This document shows positions 28,401 through 37,672 of a stretch of 64,000 bases of DNA, one piece after another (within the stretch, counting starts at the first letter, position 1; every line of letters begins with the position of its first letter). Made by a program: the position numbers and the translations under genes. Origin of the DNA: Mycolicibacterium tokaiense (GTDB taxonomy: Bacteria > Actinomycetota > Actinomycetes > Mycobacteriales > Mycobacteriaceae); the NCBI RefSeq assembly GCF_010725885.1, contig NZ_AP022600.1:2046001-2110000 (forward strand). The letters run 5' to 3'. A model generated the notes under the pieces. It saw nothing but the letters and a program-made list of their open reading frames with translations. It was not told where the DNA came from and did not search any database.

Positions 28401-30957
28401 CGCGCAGAAATGCGGGGTCGGCCATGTCCGGATTGTCGGGCCGGGCCTCGTCGTCGAAACTGATGGACTCTTCGGTCATGTCGACGAAGCCGCGCACCGC
28501 GGTGGTGCCGTACGAGTGGCCGGCCCCCTCGGCACGCTCCTTGAACAGACCCAGCAGCGGCACATCCTTCTCGTCGTGCACGGCCAGCGCACGGGTGTGC
28601 CATTCGGCCACCGTCTCGGCCAGGGTGGTGAATCCGACGCCGGCGACCGCGGAGACGACGTTGGGGAAATAGCGCCTGAGCACCGGGTCACCGGTGTCGA
28701 GATAGTTGGGCTCGAAGAACTCGCCGCCGATGTAGCTCTCGACGGTGCACAGACCCACCCGGCCCATGGTCTTCATCAGCGATTTCTCGGCGGCCTTGGC
28801 GAACTGCTTGAAAGCCTTGCGGACGTTGTCCTCATCGGGCCCGAACTTCTCCTCCGCACGCATCTGCACCGCCAGCGGATACACCGCGGACGCGCCGAAG
28901 CCCAGTGCCGTGGCCACGTGGTGCGACGAACATATCTGACCGCTCTCGGCGATCACCGACACCCGCAGTCGCAGGCCCTCTTCGATGAGGCGCTGGTTGA
29001 TCGCCGACATCACGATGGTCAAGGGCATTGCCGCACGGGCACTCTCGACATGACGGTCGGAGATCACGGCAATGCCGCCGGTCTCCCGGGCGAAGGCCTC
29101 CACCTCGTCGCAGAGCGCGTCGATGGCACGCACCAGCGAGTCGGCATTGGCCTGCGGATCGGTGAGGTCGATCCGGTAGCGCATCCCGAACCGGCGCACC
29201 GGCGTCTGCTTCTGGTCCCGGATCTTGAGCATGTCCAGGTGCGTGAGAATCGGTGAGGGGACCACGATCTGGGGCGCGGGGACGGCTCCACTGTTGGGTT
29301 TGGCGCCCAGGGCGACCCGCAGGGTCATACCGTCGGCCTCGCGGATGCTGTCCAGCGGTGGGTTGGTCACCTGCGCGAACTTCTGCGAGAAGTACCGGGC
29401 GATGCCGCCCTCGTGGTTGGACAGGGCGTTGATGGCTGCCCCGTAGCCCATCGCGGAGATCTTCTCCTGGCCGGTGGCCAGCATCGGATCCATCAGGAAC
29501 TTGAAGCTCTCCTGGTTCAGCGAGTAGGCGACGTAGCGCTGGTGCCGGTTGAGGTCGCCGTTGTAGCGCGCGGGGGACAGCTGCCCTTCCGGGGGTACCG
29601 GGGGGAGGTCGGCCAGGTCCACCCGGGCCTCGGCCAGCAAGGCGGGGTAATCATGGCGCGCGGCAAGCATTTCCAGCGCTTCGGTGGTGGTGTACGAGCG
29701 GGCGGCGCTGTGGTCGTAGTACAGCATGCCGCCGGCCTCGATACGGCCCCGGGTGAGCACTTCTTCGGGAGGGAAGTACACCTGGCCGGCCTCGGACATC
29801 ACGCCCAGGTACTCGGCGGTCTCGACGGTGCGCAGCGGCCGCAGGCCGAGGCGGTCCAGACGCGCGCCGATGATGGTGCCGTTGCCGAAGATCAGCGCGG
29901 CGGGTCCGTCGTTCTTCTCCTCGTAGAGGCTGAAGAACTCCAGCATGGCCCGCACCTGCGGCGAGAGCGTGGTGTCGTTCTCCCAGGCCGGCGGCATCAT
30001 GGCCACGACGGCGGACACCACGTCCAGTTCGTCCTCGTAGACCCGGTTCTGCAGGGTCTGGTCCAGCCGGCAGCTGTCGGACTGGCCCAGCGGCCGCACG
30101 ATCGACCGGTTGCGGGCACGGGCGATGGCGTTGTCGGAGAGCCGGTTCTTCTTGTCGGTATTCAGCTCGCCGTTGTGGGCCATCAGCCGGAACGGTTGCG
30201 CCATCATGGCGTTGGGCACGGTGTTGGTGGAGAACCGGGTGTGGAAGAACATCGAGTGCACTTCCATCCGGGGATCGGACAGGTCGGTGAAGTAGGGCAC
30301 CACCTCGCCCGAGTTCAGCCGGCCCTTGAGCACCTGGGTACGTGCCGACAGGGAAAGCGGGTACAGACCCAGCAGCTCCGGTCGGGTGTAGGCGATGGCC
30401 TCGATCGCCATCAGCGCGTCGTGGATGGCACGGTCGGAGGCCGTGGAGAAAATCCACTGCCGGATGGGCAGCTGGTACTTCACGGCCGCGGGACGGATGG
30501 CCGAGTTGTCCACCGGCACATCACGTTTGAGTAGGATCTCCAGGCCGTGGGCGGCCAGCGCCGCCTCGATCACCGCTTCGGCCTCGCCGTGGAACGCGGG
30601 ATCGGTGGGCAGGAAGAAGTTGCCCACGCCGAACTCGCCGAGGCGCAGGTCGGGGCGGCCGGTCAGCTCGGAGAAGAAGCGCAGCGACAGATCCAGGTTC
30701 ACCCCCGCTCCGTCGCCCACACCCTCTGAGGACATGCCGCCGCGGTGCGGCACCGCGCACAGGGCTTCGTGCAGCTTGCGGACCACGTCATGGGTCTGCA
30801 CGCCGTCCTTGCGGGTGAGGAAGCCGACACCGCAGCTGCTGTGTTCGATGTCGGGGTTGTACAAACCGCTCAAGCGAGGTTCTCCTGCCAAATCCAGCGC
30901 AGACGGCGCAGCCGTCGAGGTGGTGCGCGCCGTTGCGCCGCCCATCGGAGGCAGCAC
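25426..30957 (-). CDS. Oversized GltB-like glutamate synthase large subunit
   Basis: Up to 1843 residues, about 300 more than ordinary GltB. Order: Ntn glutaminase domain with the nucleophile in EHSSCGVGF (Cys42) and its HNGELN motif; central domain about 490-800; a longer-than-usual linker (about 830-1010); FMN synthase domain with QGAKPGEGGQLP and the 3Fe-4S cysteines CVMAKNCNIKCP (C-x5-C-x3-C, one residue shorter than the usual C-x5-C-x4-C); GXGXG helix about 1350-1590; and a 200-residue extension unique to this subgroup. It should make glutamate from glutamine and 2-oxoglutarate. Starts GTG 30957 or ATG 30945. The usual gltD is missing; a diflavin reductase follows. An iron-box-like site lies before it. 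Confidence 0.85.
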   Translation of the reverse strand: MLPPMGGATARTTSTAAPSALDLAGEPRLSGLYNPDIEHSSCGVGFLTRKDGVQTHDVVRKLHEALCAVPHRGGMSSEGVGDGAGVNLDLSLRFFSELTGRPDLRLGEFGVGNFFLPTDPAFHGEAEAVIEAALAAHGLEILLKRDVPVDNSAIRPAAVKYQLPIRQWIFSTASDRAIHDALMAIEAIAYTRPELLGLYPLSLSARTQVLKGRLNSGEVVPYFTDLSDPRMEVHSMFFHTRFSTNTVPNAMMAQPFRLMAHNGELNTDKKNRLSDNAIARARNRSIVRPLGQSDSCRLDQTLQNRVYEDELDVVSAVVAMMPPAWENDTTLSPQVRAMLEFFSLYEEKNDGPAALIFGNGTIIGARLDRLGLRPLRTVETAEYLGVMSEAGQVYFPPEEVLTRGRIEAGGMLYYDHSAARSYTTTEALEMLAARHDYPALLAEARVDLADLPPVPPEGQLSPARYNGDLNRHQRYVAYSLNQESFKFLMDPMLATGQEKISAMGYGAAINALSNHEGGIARYFSQKFAQVTNPPLDSIREADGMTLRVALGAKPNSGAVPAPQIVVPSPILTHLDMLKIRDQKQTPVRRFGMRYRIDLTDPQANADSLVRAIDALCDEVEAFARETGGIAVISDRHVESARAAMPLTIVMSAINQRLIEEGLRLRVSVIAESGQICSSHHVATALGFGASAVYPLAVQMRAEEKFGPDEDNVRKAFKQFAKAAEKSLMKTMGRVGLCTVESYIGGEFFEPNYLDTGDPVLRRYFPNVVSAVAGVGFTTLAETVAEWHTRALAVHDEKDVPLLGLFKERAEGAGHSYGTTAVRGFVDMTEESISFDDEARPDNPDMADPAFLRGLPLHQLEGAFGLDDQAYRNNSFSELTPRAINSFDITPGYRAFVFAMNAERTRRPAALRDVLALPADVNFLHTADEFTSEMGQFARFGNNSFLVRGLTCDADGDEFTLRLSHGPQRLEALAQSLADRFADDIADSAVIGDSLRIRATGSAAAYLRRLRTAPDSIPLSDIQPANEIAATLASGAMSHGALVAPAHEAVAHGTNMVGGLSNCGEGGEHITRYGTIRGSRIKQFASGRFGVWAGYLADPMLQELEIKIGQGAKPGEGGQLPAPKVTVQIAAARGGTPGVELVSPPPHHDTYSIEDLAQLIHDCKAARVRVIVKLVSSEGIGTIAVGVAKAGADVINVAGNTGGTGAAAVTSLKYAGRSAEIGVAEVHQALCANGIRQKVVLRCSGAHQTAGDVVKSALLGADSYEFGTTALMMLKCVMAKNCNIKCPAGLTTNAEVFEGDPRALAQYLLNISHEVREILATLGLPSLRAARGRSDLLHLLEHPSSIGRLDLRAMLAVVDEFVVENPIYMEKDYRVDDELLHGLSLDGVQYPAIALTNGDKSVGGQLAIDIERMLNHEGAQGSSVCTDERGRRYLAPESVVITTTGSAGQSYGAFCNDGMAMTHTGTCNDGVGKSASGGTITVRSPGGGAQTPGGNVLVGNFALFGASGGRLFVEGEAGDRFAVRNSGATAVVEGVGEFLCEYMTNGAVFNIGGFGKGVANGMSGGFLYQYDPAGELASKVSADSVVLAPISDAAFHEVAARTLLEWHAEATGSEKARALLQGWSTTRQHVVFVMPRALLQYQDADAILAAKTRKELLDELATALAGYQVHKFKRSYRDQTLVHGGSVPGYGDTDTEEMFALLNTYTVLNMAQQLALTRTPGVTDVTDPRIGKAVRNLVLTEDFFLVNKLQRYAREAIEIFPDEDLAVLIANKRITDYKEALAQRNVLSMDSPGTYGWILHQSAKNVDRIGRLPSFEELFACKTIPTVAAGLTPETSAQTPVKVP

Positions 30958-30974
30958 AGATCGCCGCCTGGGGG

Positions 30975-30993
30975 CCAGGCAAGCCTAGCCTAA
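30975..30993 (-). promoter_or_regulatory. IdeR/DtxR-like iron box
   Basis: On the minus strand TTAGGCTAGGCTTGCCTGG matches the 19-bp IdeR consensus TTAGGTTAGGCTAACCTAA at 14 positions, including both halves AGG and CCT. It lies 18 bases before the GTG of the GltB-like gene, where a -10 box (TAGGCT) could overlap it, the usual position for iron-dependent repression. Confidence 0.55.
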
Positions 30994-31071
30994 CTGTCAG
31001 GGCACGATTCCGGGCCGGGTGCCGCGCAGATCGCGGGCCCGGAGACGGGAACCGGTCCGAGCCTAGCTGGC

Positions 31072-31512
31072 ATGATCGAAAACATGAGCATCGAAGTGGT
31101 GTACACCGCAGAGTCCACAGCCTCCGGCGGCGGCCGGGACGGTCATGTGAAGTCCACGGACGGCAAGATCGATCTCGACACCCGGCCCCCCAAGGAGATG
31201 GGCGGCAGCGGCGAGGGCGTCAACCCCGAGCTGCTGTTCTCGGCCGGTTACTCCGCGTGCTTCCTGGGCGCGCTGCGACTGGTCGCCAAGAACGAGAAGA
31301 TCAGCATCGACGACGCCAGCGGCATCACCGCCCAGATCGGCCTCGGCAAGAATTCCGAGGGCGGCTTCGGCCTCACCGCCCACCTGGTGGGTTACCTGCC
31401 AGGACTCGAGCAGGACGTCGCCGATGACCTGATGGAGAAGGCACACGAGGTCTGCCCGTACTCCAGGGCCACCCGCGGCAACATCGACGTGACCCTCACC
31501 GCGAAGGTCTGA
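31072..31512 (+). CDS. Organic hydroperoxide resistance protein, Ohr/OsmC family
   Basis: A 146-residue Ohr-type thiol peroxidase reducing organic hydroperoxides. The two redox cysteines are in GYSACFLGALRL and EVCPYSRATRGN, the latter being the Ohr signature; Arg/Glu partners occur in the N-terminal half (Arg20 region). The start could be ATG 31072 or ATG 31084; MSIEVVYTAEST from 31084 is the more usual family start. It lies between the GltB-like gene (divergent) and the Rv3705c-like gene, 1 base apart from the latter. Confidence 0.88.
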   Translation: MIENMSIEVVYTAESTASGGGRDGHVKSTDGKIDLDTRPPKEMGGSGEGVNPELLFSAGYSACFLGALRLVAKNEKISIDDASGITAQIGLGKNSEGGFGLTAHLVGYLPGLEQDVADDLMEKAHEVCPYSRATRGNIDVTLTAKV

Positions 31513-31513
31513 C

Positions 31514-32152
31514 GTGCGGGTTGTGGCGCTGGCCGCGTGCGCAGCGGTCTCGGTGACGCTGGCCGCCCCGGCCGCCGCCCGCCCGTCCGATCCCGGCGTG
31601 GTCAACTACGCCGTGATGGGCAAGGGCTCGGTGGCCAACATCGTCGGTGCGCCGATGACCAGCGAGTTCATCTTCACCACCCCCGTACAGGCCTTCACCG
31701 TCACCGTCCCGGTGTGCAACAACTGGGCCGACATCGGCCTGCCCGAGGTGTTCAACGACCCCGACCTGGCGTCCTTCAACGGCGCCACCACGCAGACGTC
31801 GGCCACCGATGTCACGCACCTGGTCAAGCAGGCCGTCGGGGTGTTCGCCACCAACGAGGCGGCCGCGGCGGCCTTCGCCCGGCTGAACGACCGGACGGTG
31901 GGCTGCTCGGGGCAGACCGCGGTGATGGGCTTCGGCAACGGCACCTCACAGGTGTGGAGCTTCAGCGGAGCGGGGCCGGACGGGCAGCAAGCGGCCTGGG
32001 TCAAGCAGGAGGCGGGCACCGACCGGCGTTGTTTCACCCAGACCAGGCTCCGGGAGAATGTTCTGCTGCAGGCGAAAGTCTGTCAGTCGGGCAACGGTGG
32101 TCCGGCGGTCAACGTGCTGGCCGGGGCCATCCAGAACAGCCTGGGCCAATAA
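31514..32152 (+). CDS. Secreted sensor-domain (PknH-like) protein
   Basis: A 212-residue exported protein resembling M. tuberculosis Rv3705c. Signal peptide with VALAACAAVSVTLAAPAAARP; mature part follows the PknH_C-like extracellular sensor fold with paired cysteines (VPVCNNWAD, VGCSGQTAV, RRCFTQTRL, AKVCQSGN), the usual four for two disulfides. No kinase domain. GTG 31514 begins 1 base after the Ohr stop, so they share a transcript. Role unknown; related domains bind unknown ligands outside the membrane. Confidence 0.75.
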   Translation: MRVVALAACAAVSVTLAAPAAARPSDPGVVNYAVMGKGSVANIVGAPMTSEFIFTTPVQAFTVTVPVCNNWADIGLPEVFNDPDLASFNGATTQTSATDVTHLVKQAVGVFATNEAAAAAFARLNDRTVGCSGQTAVMGFGNGTSQVWSFSGAGPDGQQAAWVKQEAGTDRRCFTQTRLRENVLLQAKVCQSGNGGPAVNVLAGAIQNSLGQ

Positions 32153-32248
32153 TTCCGGGGTTGGCCGTCGGCCGCCCGGGTAACTGTCACCACAATGTCA
32201 GCCGATGAACCCGCGAACTTTGTCGGTGACCTCACCCAAGATGGTCAC

Positions 32249-33526
32249 ATGACGTTTGTCGTCGCACCGCCCGCCACGGCAGGCGAAACACAGGCGCGTG
32301 CGTTGGTGAATTCCGCCGACGCCGCGCAGCACATCGCCGAGGGCAGCCTCACCGACGCCCCGCTGGGCCGGGTGGGCCTGGAGATCGAGGCCCATTGTTT
32401 CGACCGGGCCGACCTGCAGCGCCGGCCCGGCTGGCAGCAGATCACCGATGTCATCGCCGGGTTGCCGACCCTGCCGGGCGGCAGTGCTGTCACCGTCGAA
32501 CCCGGCGGGGCCGTGGAACTGTCCGGCCCGCCGTTCGAGGGAGCACCGGCGGCCATCGCCGCCATGGCCGCTGACCGGGCCGTCCTCGACGTGGCGTTCG
32601 ACGCTGCCGGGCTGGGGCTGGCTCTGCTCGGGGCGGACCCGTTGCGGCGGCCGCAACGCGTCAACCCCGGCCCTCGCTACCAGGCCATGGAGCAGTTCTT
32701 CGCTGCCAGCGGCACCGGTGAGGCCGGCGCGGCCATGATGACCTCAACGGCCTCCATCCAGGTCAATCTGGATGCCGGCCCCCGGGCCGGCTGGGGTGCG
32801 CGCGTCCGCCTGGCGCACGCGCTGGGCCCCACCATGATCGCGATCAGCGCCAACTCGCCGCTGCGCGGCGGCCAGTTCACCGGCTGGGCATCCTCGCGCC
32901 AACAGGTCTGGGGACAACTCGACTCGGCACGCTGCGGCCCGATTCTGGGCCACAGCACCGACGACCCCGCCGCCGAGTGGGCGCGCTATGCACTGAAAGC
33001 GCCGGTGATGCTGGTGCGCGACGGTGCCGAGGCGACGCCCGTCCTGGACTGGGTGCCCTTCGCCGAATGGGCCGACGGCAGCATCCCGCTCGGCGGCCGC
33101 CGCCCCACCACAGCCGACCTCGACTACCACCTGACCACCTTGTTCCCCCCGGTGCGTCCGCGCCGCTGGCTGGAGATCCGCTATCTCGACAGCCTTCCGG
33201 ACACGCTGTGGCCCGCGGTCGCCCACACCATGACCACCCTGCTCGACGACCCGGTGGCCGCTGACCTGGCGGCCGAGGCGGTCGAGCCCGTGGCCACCGC
33301 CTGGGACACCGCGGCGCGGGCGGGGCTGGCCGACCGGCATCTGCGGGAGTCCGCAGTGCGGTGCCTGGAGATCGCGGCCGAGCGCGCGCCCGGGGAATTG
33401 ATCGGGTCGATGCAGCTGTTGGTCGATCTGGTGGCCCAGGCCCGCAGTCCCGGGGACCAGTTTTCCGACACCGCGGTGCGCCTGGGAATCGACGCCGCCA
33501 TCGCCGACCTGTGGCAGGAGCGCTGA
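32249..33526 (+). CDS. egtA: Glutamate-cysteine ligase EgtA
   Basis: About 425 residues, ATP-dependent gamma-glutamylcysteine synthase of the GCS2/EgtA type supplying the sulfur donor for ergothioneine in mycobacteria. Motifs: GRVGLEIEAHCFD near the start (metal/glutamate binding Glu-x-Glu), SVTVEPGGAVELSGPP-like core, MTSTASIQVNLD, SANSPLRGGQFTGW and WLEIRYLDSLP. ATG 32249 gives a length matching M. tuberculosis EgtA (Rv3704c); ATG 32195 in frame is the alternative. First gene of egtABCDE. Confidence 0.92.
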   Translation: MTFVVAPPATAGETQARALVNSADAAQHIAEGSLTDAPLGRVGLEIEAHCFDRADLQRRPGWQQITDVIAGLPTLPGGSAVTVEPGGAVELSGPPFEGAPAAIAAMAADRAVLDVAFDAAGLGLALLGADPLRRPQRVNPGPRYQAMEQFFAASGTGEAGAAMMTSTASIQVNLDAGPRAGWGARVRLAHALGPTMIAISANSPLRGGQFTGWASSRQQVWGQLDSARCGPILGHSTDDPAAEWARYALKAPVMLVRDGAEATPVLDWVPFAEWADGSIPLGGRRPTTADLDYHLTTLFPPVRPRRWLEIRYLDSLPDTLWPAVAHTMTTLLDDPVAADLAAEAVEPVATAWDTAARAGLADRHLRESAVRCLEIAAERAPGELIGSMQLLVDLVAQARSPGDQFSDTAVRLGIDAAIADLWQER

Positions 33527-34798
33527 GTGAGTACCCGAGAGTTGTTGGCCGACGGTTTGTCCCGCGCCCGTGAGCGCACCCGCGCGCTGGTGGCGTTCGA
33601 GGACGACGAGCTGCGCCGGCAGTACCACCCGCTGATGAGCCCACTGGTGTGGGATCTAGCGCACATCGGGCAGCAGGAGGAGCTGTGGCTGCTGCGCGAC
33701 GGCAACCTCGAGGTGCCCGGCCTGCTGCCCCGCAACATCGAGGGGCTCTACGACGCCTTTGTGCATTCCCGCGCCAGCCGGGTGGATCTGCCGCTGCTCT
33801 CCCCGGCGGAGGCACACCGGTATCTGGAGACCGTGCGGCGCAAGGCCCTCGATGTCCTCGACGCCGCGGACGAGGACCACGAGTTCCGCTTTGCGCTGGT
33901 GATCAGCCACGAGAACCAGCACAACGAGACCATGCTGCAGGCACTGGCCATGCGCACCGGGGCGCCGCTGCTGAGCGCCGGAACAGCGCTGCCGGGCGGC
34001 AGACCCGGCGTCGCCGGAACGTCGGTCGAGGTGCCCGCCGGTGACTTCGTCCTCGGCGTCGATCCCGCCGACGAGCCGTTCTCCCTGGACAACGAGCGGC
34101 CCGCGCACACCGTGTTCGTCCCGGGTTTCCGCATCGGCCGGGTGCCCGTCACCAACCGCGAATGGCGGGCATTCCTCGACGACGGTGGCTACCGGCGGCC
34201 CGAGCTGTGGTCCACCCGGGGCTGGGACCACCGCACGAAAGCCGGCCTCGATGCGCCGATGTACTGGAACACCGACGGCACCCGCACCCGGTTCGGGCAT
34301 CTCGAGACCATCCCGGACGACGAGCCCGTGCAGCACGTCACGTATTTCGAAGCGCAGGCCTACGCCCGGTGGGCGGGCGCGCGGCTGCCCACCGAGATCG
34401 AATGGGAGAAGGCCGCCGCCTGGGATCCGGCCGCCGGTCGTCGCCGCCGGTTCCCCTGGGGTGCCGCGACGCCCACCGCCGCCGTGGCCAACCTCACCGG
34501 CGAGGCGCTGCGCCCCGCCCCCGTGGGTGCCTACCCGGCCGGCGCGTCGGCCTACGGCGCCGAGCAGATGCTGGGCGATGTGTGGGAATGGACCAGCTCC
34601 CCGCTGCGGCCGTGGCCGGGGTTCACGCCGATGATCTACGACCGCTATACCGAGCCCTTCTTCGAGGGGGATTACCGCGTACTGCGCGGCGGATCGTGGG
34701 CGGTGGCCGCGGACATCCTGCGCCCCAGCTTCCGCAACTGGGACCACCCGATCCGGCGGCAGATCTTCTCCGGTGTGCGATTGGCCTGGGATCTGTAG
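33527..34798 (+). CDS. egtB: Hercynylcysteine sulfoxide synthase EgtB
   Basis: A 423-residue non-haem iron sulfoxide synthase joining hercynine, oxygen and gamma-glutamylcysteine. N-terminal DinB-like domain supplies the three histidine iron site ([13 protein letters not shown] and [11 protein letters not shown]); the C-terminal FGE-sulfatase-type domain has [23 protein letters not shown] and [11 protein letters not shown] start directly follows the egtA TGA with no gap. It uses gamma-Glu-Cys as in mycobacteria, hence EgtA and EgtC in the operon. Confidence 0.94.
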   Translation: MSTRELLADGLSRARERTRALVAFEDDELRRQYHPLMSPLVWDLAHIGQQEELWLLRDGNLEVPGLLPRNIEGLYDAFVHSRASRVDLPLLSPAEAHRYLETVRRKALDVLDAADEDHEFRFALVISHENQHNETMLQALAMRTGAPLLSAGTALPGGRPGVAGTSVEVPAGDFVLGVDPADEPFSLDNERPAHTVFVPGFRIGRVPVTNREWRAFLDDGGYRRPELWSTRGWDHRTKAGLDAPMYWNTDGTRTRFGHLETIPDDEPVQHVTYFEAQAYARWAGARLPTEIEWEKAAAWDPAAGRRRRFPWGAATPTAAVANLTGEALRPAPVGAYPAGASAYGAEQMLGDVWEWTSSPLRPWPGFTPMIYDRYTEPFFEGDYRVLRGGSWAVAADILRPSFRNWDHPIRRQIFSGVRLAWDL

Positions 34799-35479
34799 AT
34801 GTGCCGCCACCTCGGCTGGCTGGGTGAGGCCGTGTCCGTGTCCAGCCTGGTGCTCGAACCGCCCAACGGATTGCTGGTGCAGTCCTACGCCCCGCGCCGG
34901 CAGAAACACGGGACCATGAACGCCGACGGCTGGGGTGTCGGCTTCTTCGACGGCGACACCCCGCGCCGGTGGCGGGGCGCCGCGCCGCTCTGGGGAGACA
35001 GCTCGTTTGCCTCGGTGGCACCCGCGCTGGCCAGCACGTGTGTGGTGGCGGCGGTGCGCTCGGCCACTGTGGGCATGCCCATCGATGTCAGCGCGGCTGC
35101 GCCCTTCACCGACGGACGCTGGCTGCTGTCCCACAACGGTGTGGTGGACCGGTCGGTGCTGCCCGCGGACTCGGGTGCCGAGTCGGTGGTGGACAGCGCG
35201 CTGCTGGCCGCGCTGATCTTCCGGCGCGGGCTGGATCAACTGGGCCCGACCATCGCCGAAGTGGGTGCCGCCGACCCCCTGGCGCGTTTGAACATTCTGG
35301 CCGGCAACGGGTGTCGTCTCCTGGCCACCACCTGGGGTGACACCCTGTCGATGTTGCGCAGGCCCGATGGGGTGGTGGTGGCCAGTGAGCCCTACGACGA
35401 TCACCCGGATTGGGAGGACATCCCCGACCACCACCTCGTCGACGTCCACGACGGCACCGTGACCGTCACCGCCCTGTAG
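34799..35479 (+). CDS. egtC: Gamma-glutamyl hercynylcysteine sulfoxide hydrolase EgtC
   Basis: A 226-residue class II (Ntn) glutamine amidotransferase-fold hydrolase. Cys2 in MCRHLGWLG becomes the N-terminal nucleophile after Met removal; [10 protein letters not shown] and SHNGVVD are the usual substrate-site motifs. It removes the glutamyl group from the EgtB product. ATG 34799 directly follows the egtB TAG. Confidence 0.93.
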   Translation: MCRHLGWLGEAVSVSSLVLEPPNGLLVQSYAPRRQKHGTMNADGWGVGFFDGDTPRRWRGAAPLWGDSSFASVAPALASTCVVAAVRSATVGMPIDVSAAAPFTDGRWLLSHNGVVDRSVLPADSGAESVVDSALLAALIFRRGLDQLGPTIAEVGAADPLARLNILAGNGCRLLATTWGDTLSMLRRPDGVVVASEPYDDHPDWEDIPDHHLVDVHDGTVTVTAL

Positions 35480-35490
35480 GAAGGTCCACG

Positions 35491-36468
35491 ATGACCAGTC
35501 ACACCTCCATCACCGTCGCCAACCATCTGGCCGCCGACCACGCCGCCCGTGCTCTGCGTGAAGATGTCCGCACCGGGTTGACTGCCAGCCCGAAGTCGTT
35601 GCCGCCCAAGTGGTTCTACGACGCCGTGGGCAGCGACCTGTTCGACCGGATCACCCGGCTGCCGGAGTACTACCCCACCCGGGCCGAGGCGTCCATCCTG
35701 GCGCAGCGCGCCGCCGAGATCGCCGTCGCCAGTGGCGCCGACACCCTGGTCGAACTCGGCAGCGGCACCTCCGAGAAGACCCGCAGGCTGCTCGATGCTC
35801 TTCGTGAGCACGGCACGCTGACCCGCTTCATCCCGTTTGATGTCGACTCGTCGGTGCTGGTGGCCGCAGGTGCCGCGCTGACCGCGGAGTATCCCGGCCT
35901 GGACATCGACCCCGTGTGCGGGGACTTCGAAGAGCACCTGGGCGAGATTCCCCGCGGTGGCAGTAGGCTTTTCGCGTTTCTGGGCTCCACCATCGGCAAC
36001 CTCACCCCCGGACCGCGCGCACAGTTCCTGGCATCACTGGCGGCGGTGATGAACCCCGGCGATTCCCTGCTGCTGGGCACCGACCTGGTGAAGGACACCG
36101 AGCGTCTGGTGCGCGCCTATGACGACAGCGCGGGAGTCACCGCCGCGTTCAACCGCAATGTGCTGTCGGTGGTGAACCGGGAGCTGCACGCCGACTTCGA
36201 CCTGGACGCGTTCGCCCACGTGGCCAAGTGGAATGCCGGCGAGGAACGCATCGAGATGTGGCTGCGGGCCGCCACCGCCCAGCAGGTGCACATCGGCGAG
36301 CTGGACCTGCGCGTCGACTTCGCCGCGGGTGAAGAGATGTTGACCGAGGTGTCGTGCAAGTTCCGCTCCGAGGGCGTGGCCCGCGAACTTGCCGCCGCCG
36401 GGCTTACCCGCACCCACTGGTGGACCGACGCCCCCGGTGATTTCGGTCTGTCGCTGGCCGTGCGGTGA
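35491..36468 (+). CDS. egtD: Histidine N-alpha-methyltransferase EgtD
   Basis: A 325-residue SAM-dependent enzyme making hercynine (trimethylhistidine), the committed step. Features: [27 protein letters not shown] start split over residues 40-66, SAM motif [27 protein letters not shown], and [20 protein letters not shown] at the end. AGGAAGG lies 6 bases before the ATG; its TGA overlaps the egtE GTG. Confidence 0.95.
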   Translation: MTSHTSITVANHLAADHAARALREDVRTGLTASPKSLPPKWFYDAVGSDLFDRITRLPEYYPTRAEASILAQRAAEIAVASGADTLVELGSGTSEKTRRLLDALREHGTLTRFIPFDVDSSVLVAAGAALTAEYPGLDIDPVCGDFEEHLGEIPRGGSRLFAFLGSTIGNLTPGPRAQFLASLAAVMNPGDSLLLGTDLVKDTERLVRAYDDSAGVTAAFNRNVLSVVNRELHADFDLDAFAHVAKWNAGEERIEMWLRAATAQQVHIGELDLRVDFAAGEEMLTEVSCKFRSEGVARELAAAGLTRTHWWTDAPGDFGLSLAVR

Positions 36469-37610
36469 CCGAGCTGGCCGGGTCGTGGCGTGCCGCCCGG
36501 CCGCAACCGGCTGGTATTCACCTGGACTCGGCGGCCTGTTCCCGCCAGAGCTTCGCGGTCATCGATGCGCTCGCTCAGCACGCGCGGCACGAGGCCGAGC
36601 TGGGGGGATACGTCGCCGCCGCGGCGGCCGAACCCGTGCTGGCCGCCGGGCGGACCGCGATCGCGGCGTTGACGGGCCGGGCGGGCGAGGACGTCGTCTT
36701 CACCACCGGGTCCACCCACGCGCTGGACCTGCTGCTGGGGTCCTGGCCTGGGCGGCGGACGCTGGCCTGTGCGCCCGGCGAGTACGGGCCCAACCTGGCG
36801 GTGATGGCCGCCAACGGATTCGAGGTGCACGCGCTGCCGGTCGACAGCCTGGGCCGGGTGATCGTGGAGCAAGCCCGGGAGATGCTGGCCGCCGACCCGC
36901 CGGCGCTGGTGCACCTGACCGGAGTCGGGAGTCACCGGGGGGTGGCCCAACCCCTGCATGAACTGGTGCACGGGTGCCGGGGGCTGGGCATCCCGGTGGT
37001 GCTGGACGCCGCGCAGGCTTTTGGCCAGATCGACTGTGCCGTGGGCGCGGACGCGGTGTACTCCTCGTCGCGCAAGTGGATGGCCGGACCCCGCGGGGTC
37101 GGGTTCCTGGCGGTCGCGCCCGAACTCGCGGGCCGGTTGATCCGCCGGCTGCCGCCCCCCGACTGGGATGTGGCGGTGGGGGTGCTGGAATCCTTCGAGC
37201 ACCACGAGGCCAATGTCGCTGCCCGGCTGGGTTTCTCGCTCGCCGTTGGCGAGTACGTGGCGGCGGGTCCGGCTGCGGTGCGGGCCCGGCTCGCCGAGCT
37301 GGGGACCGCGGCGCGCATTGCGGTCGACGGGGTGGCCGGCTGGCGGGTGGTCGAACCCGTCGACGAGCCCACCGCCATCACCACGTTGGTGCCGCCGGAT
37401 CATGTCGACCCGGTTGCGGTGCGGGAGTGGCTGACCGGCGAGCGCGGAATCGTCACCACTGTGGCTCTACAGGCCCGCGCGCCGTTCGAGCTGACCGGCC
37501 CGGTGCTGCGGATCTCGCCGCACGTCGATACCACCGAGGCCGATCTGGACATGTTCGTCGCCGCGCTTGCGGACGGCACGGCTGCAGCCCTCTCGGATCG
37601 CCAGGTGTGA
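36465..37610 (+). CDS. egtE: Hercynylcysteine sulfoxide lyase EgtE
   Basis: A 381-residue pyridoxal-phosphate enzyme of aminotransferase class V that cleaves the C-S bond to release ergothioneine. PLP Lys in [16 protein letters not shown]; cofactor Asp/His region in [14 protein letters not shown]. Start GTG 36465 overlaps the egtD stop (GTGA). It completes the pathway, so the organism should make ergothioneine. Confidence 0.9.
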   Translation: MTELAGSWRAARPQPAGIHLDSAACSRQSFAVIDALAQHARHEAELGGYVAAAAAEPVLAAGRTAIAALTGRAGEDVVFTTGSTHALDLLLGSWPGRRTLACAPGEYGPNLAVMAANGFEVHALPVDSLGRVIVEQAREMLAADPPALVHLTGVGSHRGVAQPLHELVHGCRGLGIPVVLDAAQAFGQIDCAVGADAVYSSSRKWMAGPRGVGFLAVAPELAGRLIRRLPPPDWDVAVGVLESFEHHEANVAARLGFSLAVGEYVAAGPAAVRARLAELGTAARIAVDGVAGWRVVEPVDEPTAITTLVPPDHVDPVAVREWLTGERGIVTTVALQARAPFELTGPVLRISPHVDTTEADLDMFVAALADGTAAALSDRQV

Positions 37611-37672
37611 TCGCGGCCACTTCGGGGAACCCCCGTCTGCGGCGGTGACGATCAGGGGCTGAGGAGTCGGGG

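Noticed and set aside
25561..29256. Two long plus-strand frames opposite the GltB-like gene
   Set aside because: Both lie entirely within conserved glutamate synthase coding sequence on the other strand and show no domain.
32195..32248. Earlier ATG (32195) for egtA
   Set aside because: The extra 18 residues have no counterpart in EgtA; ATG 32249 gives the usual length, although neither has a clear ribosome site.
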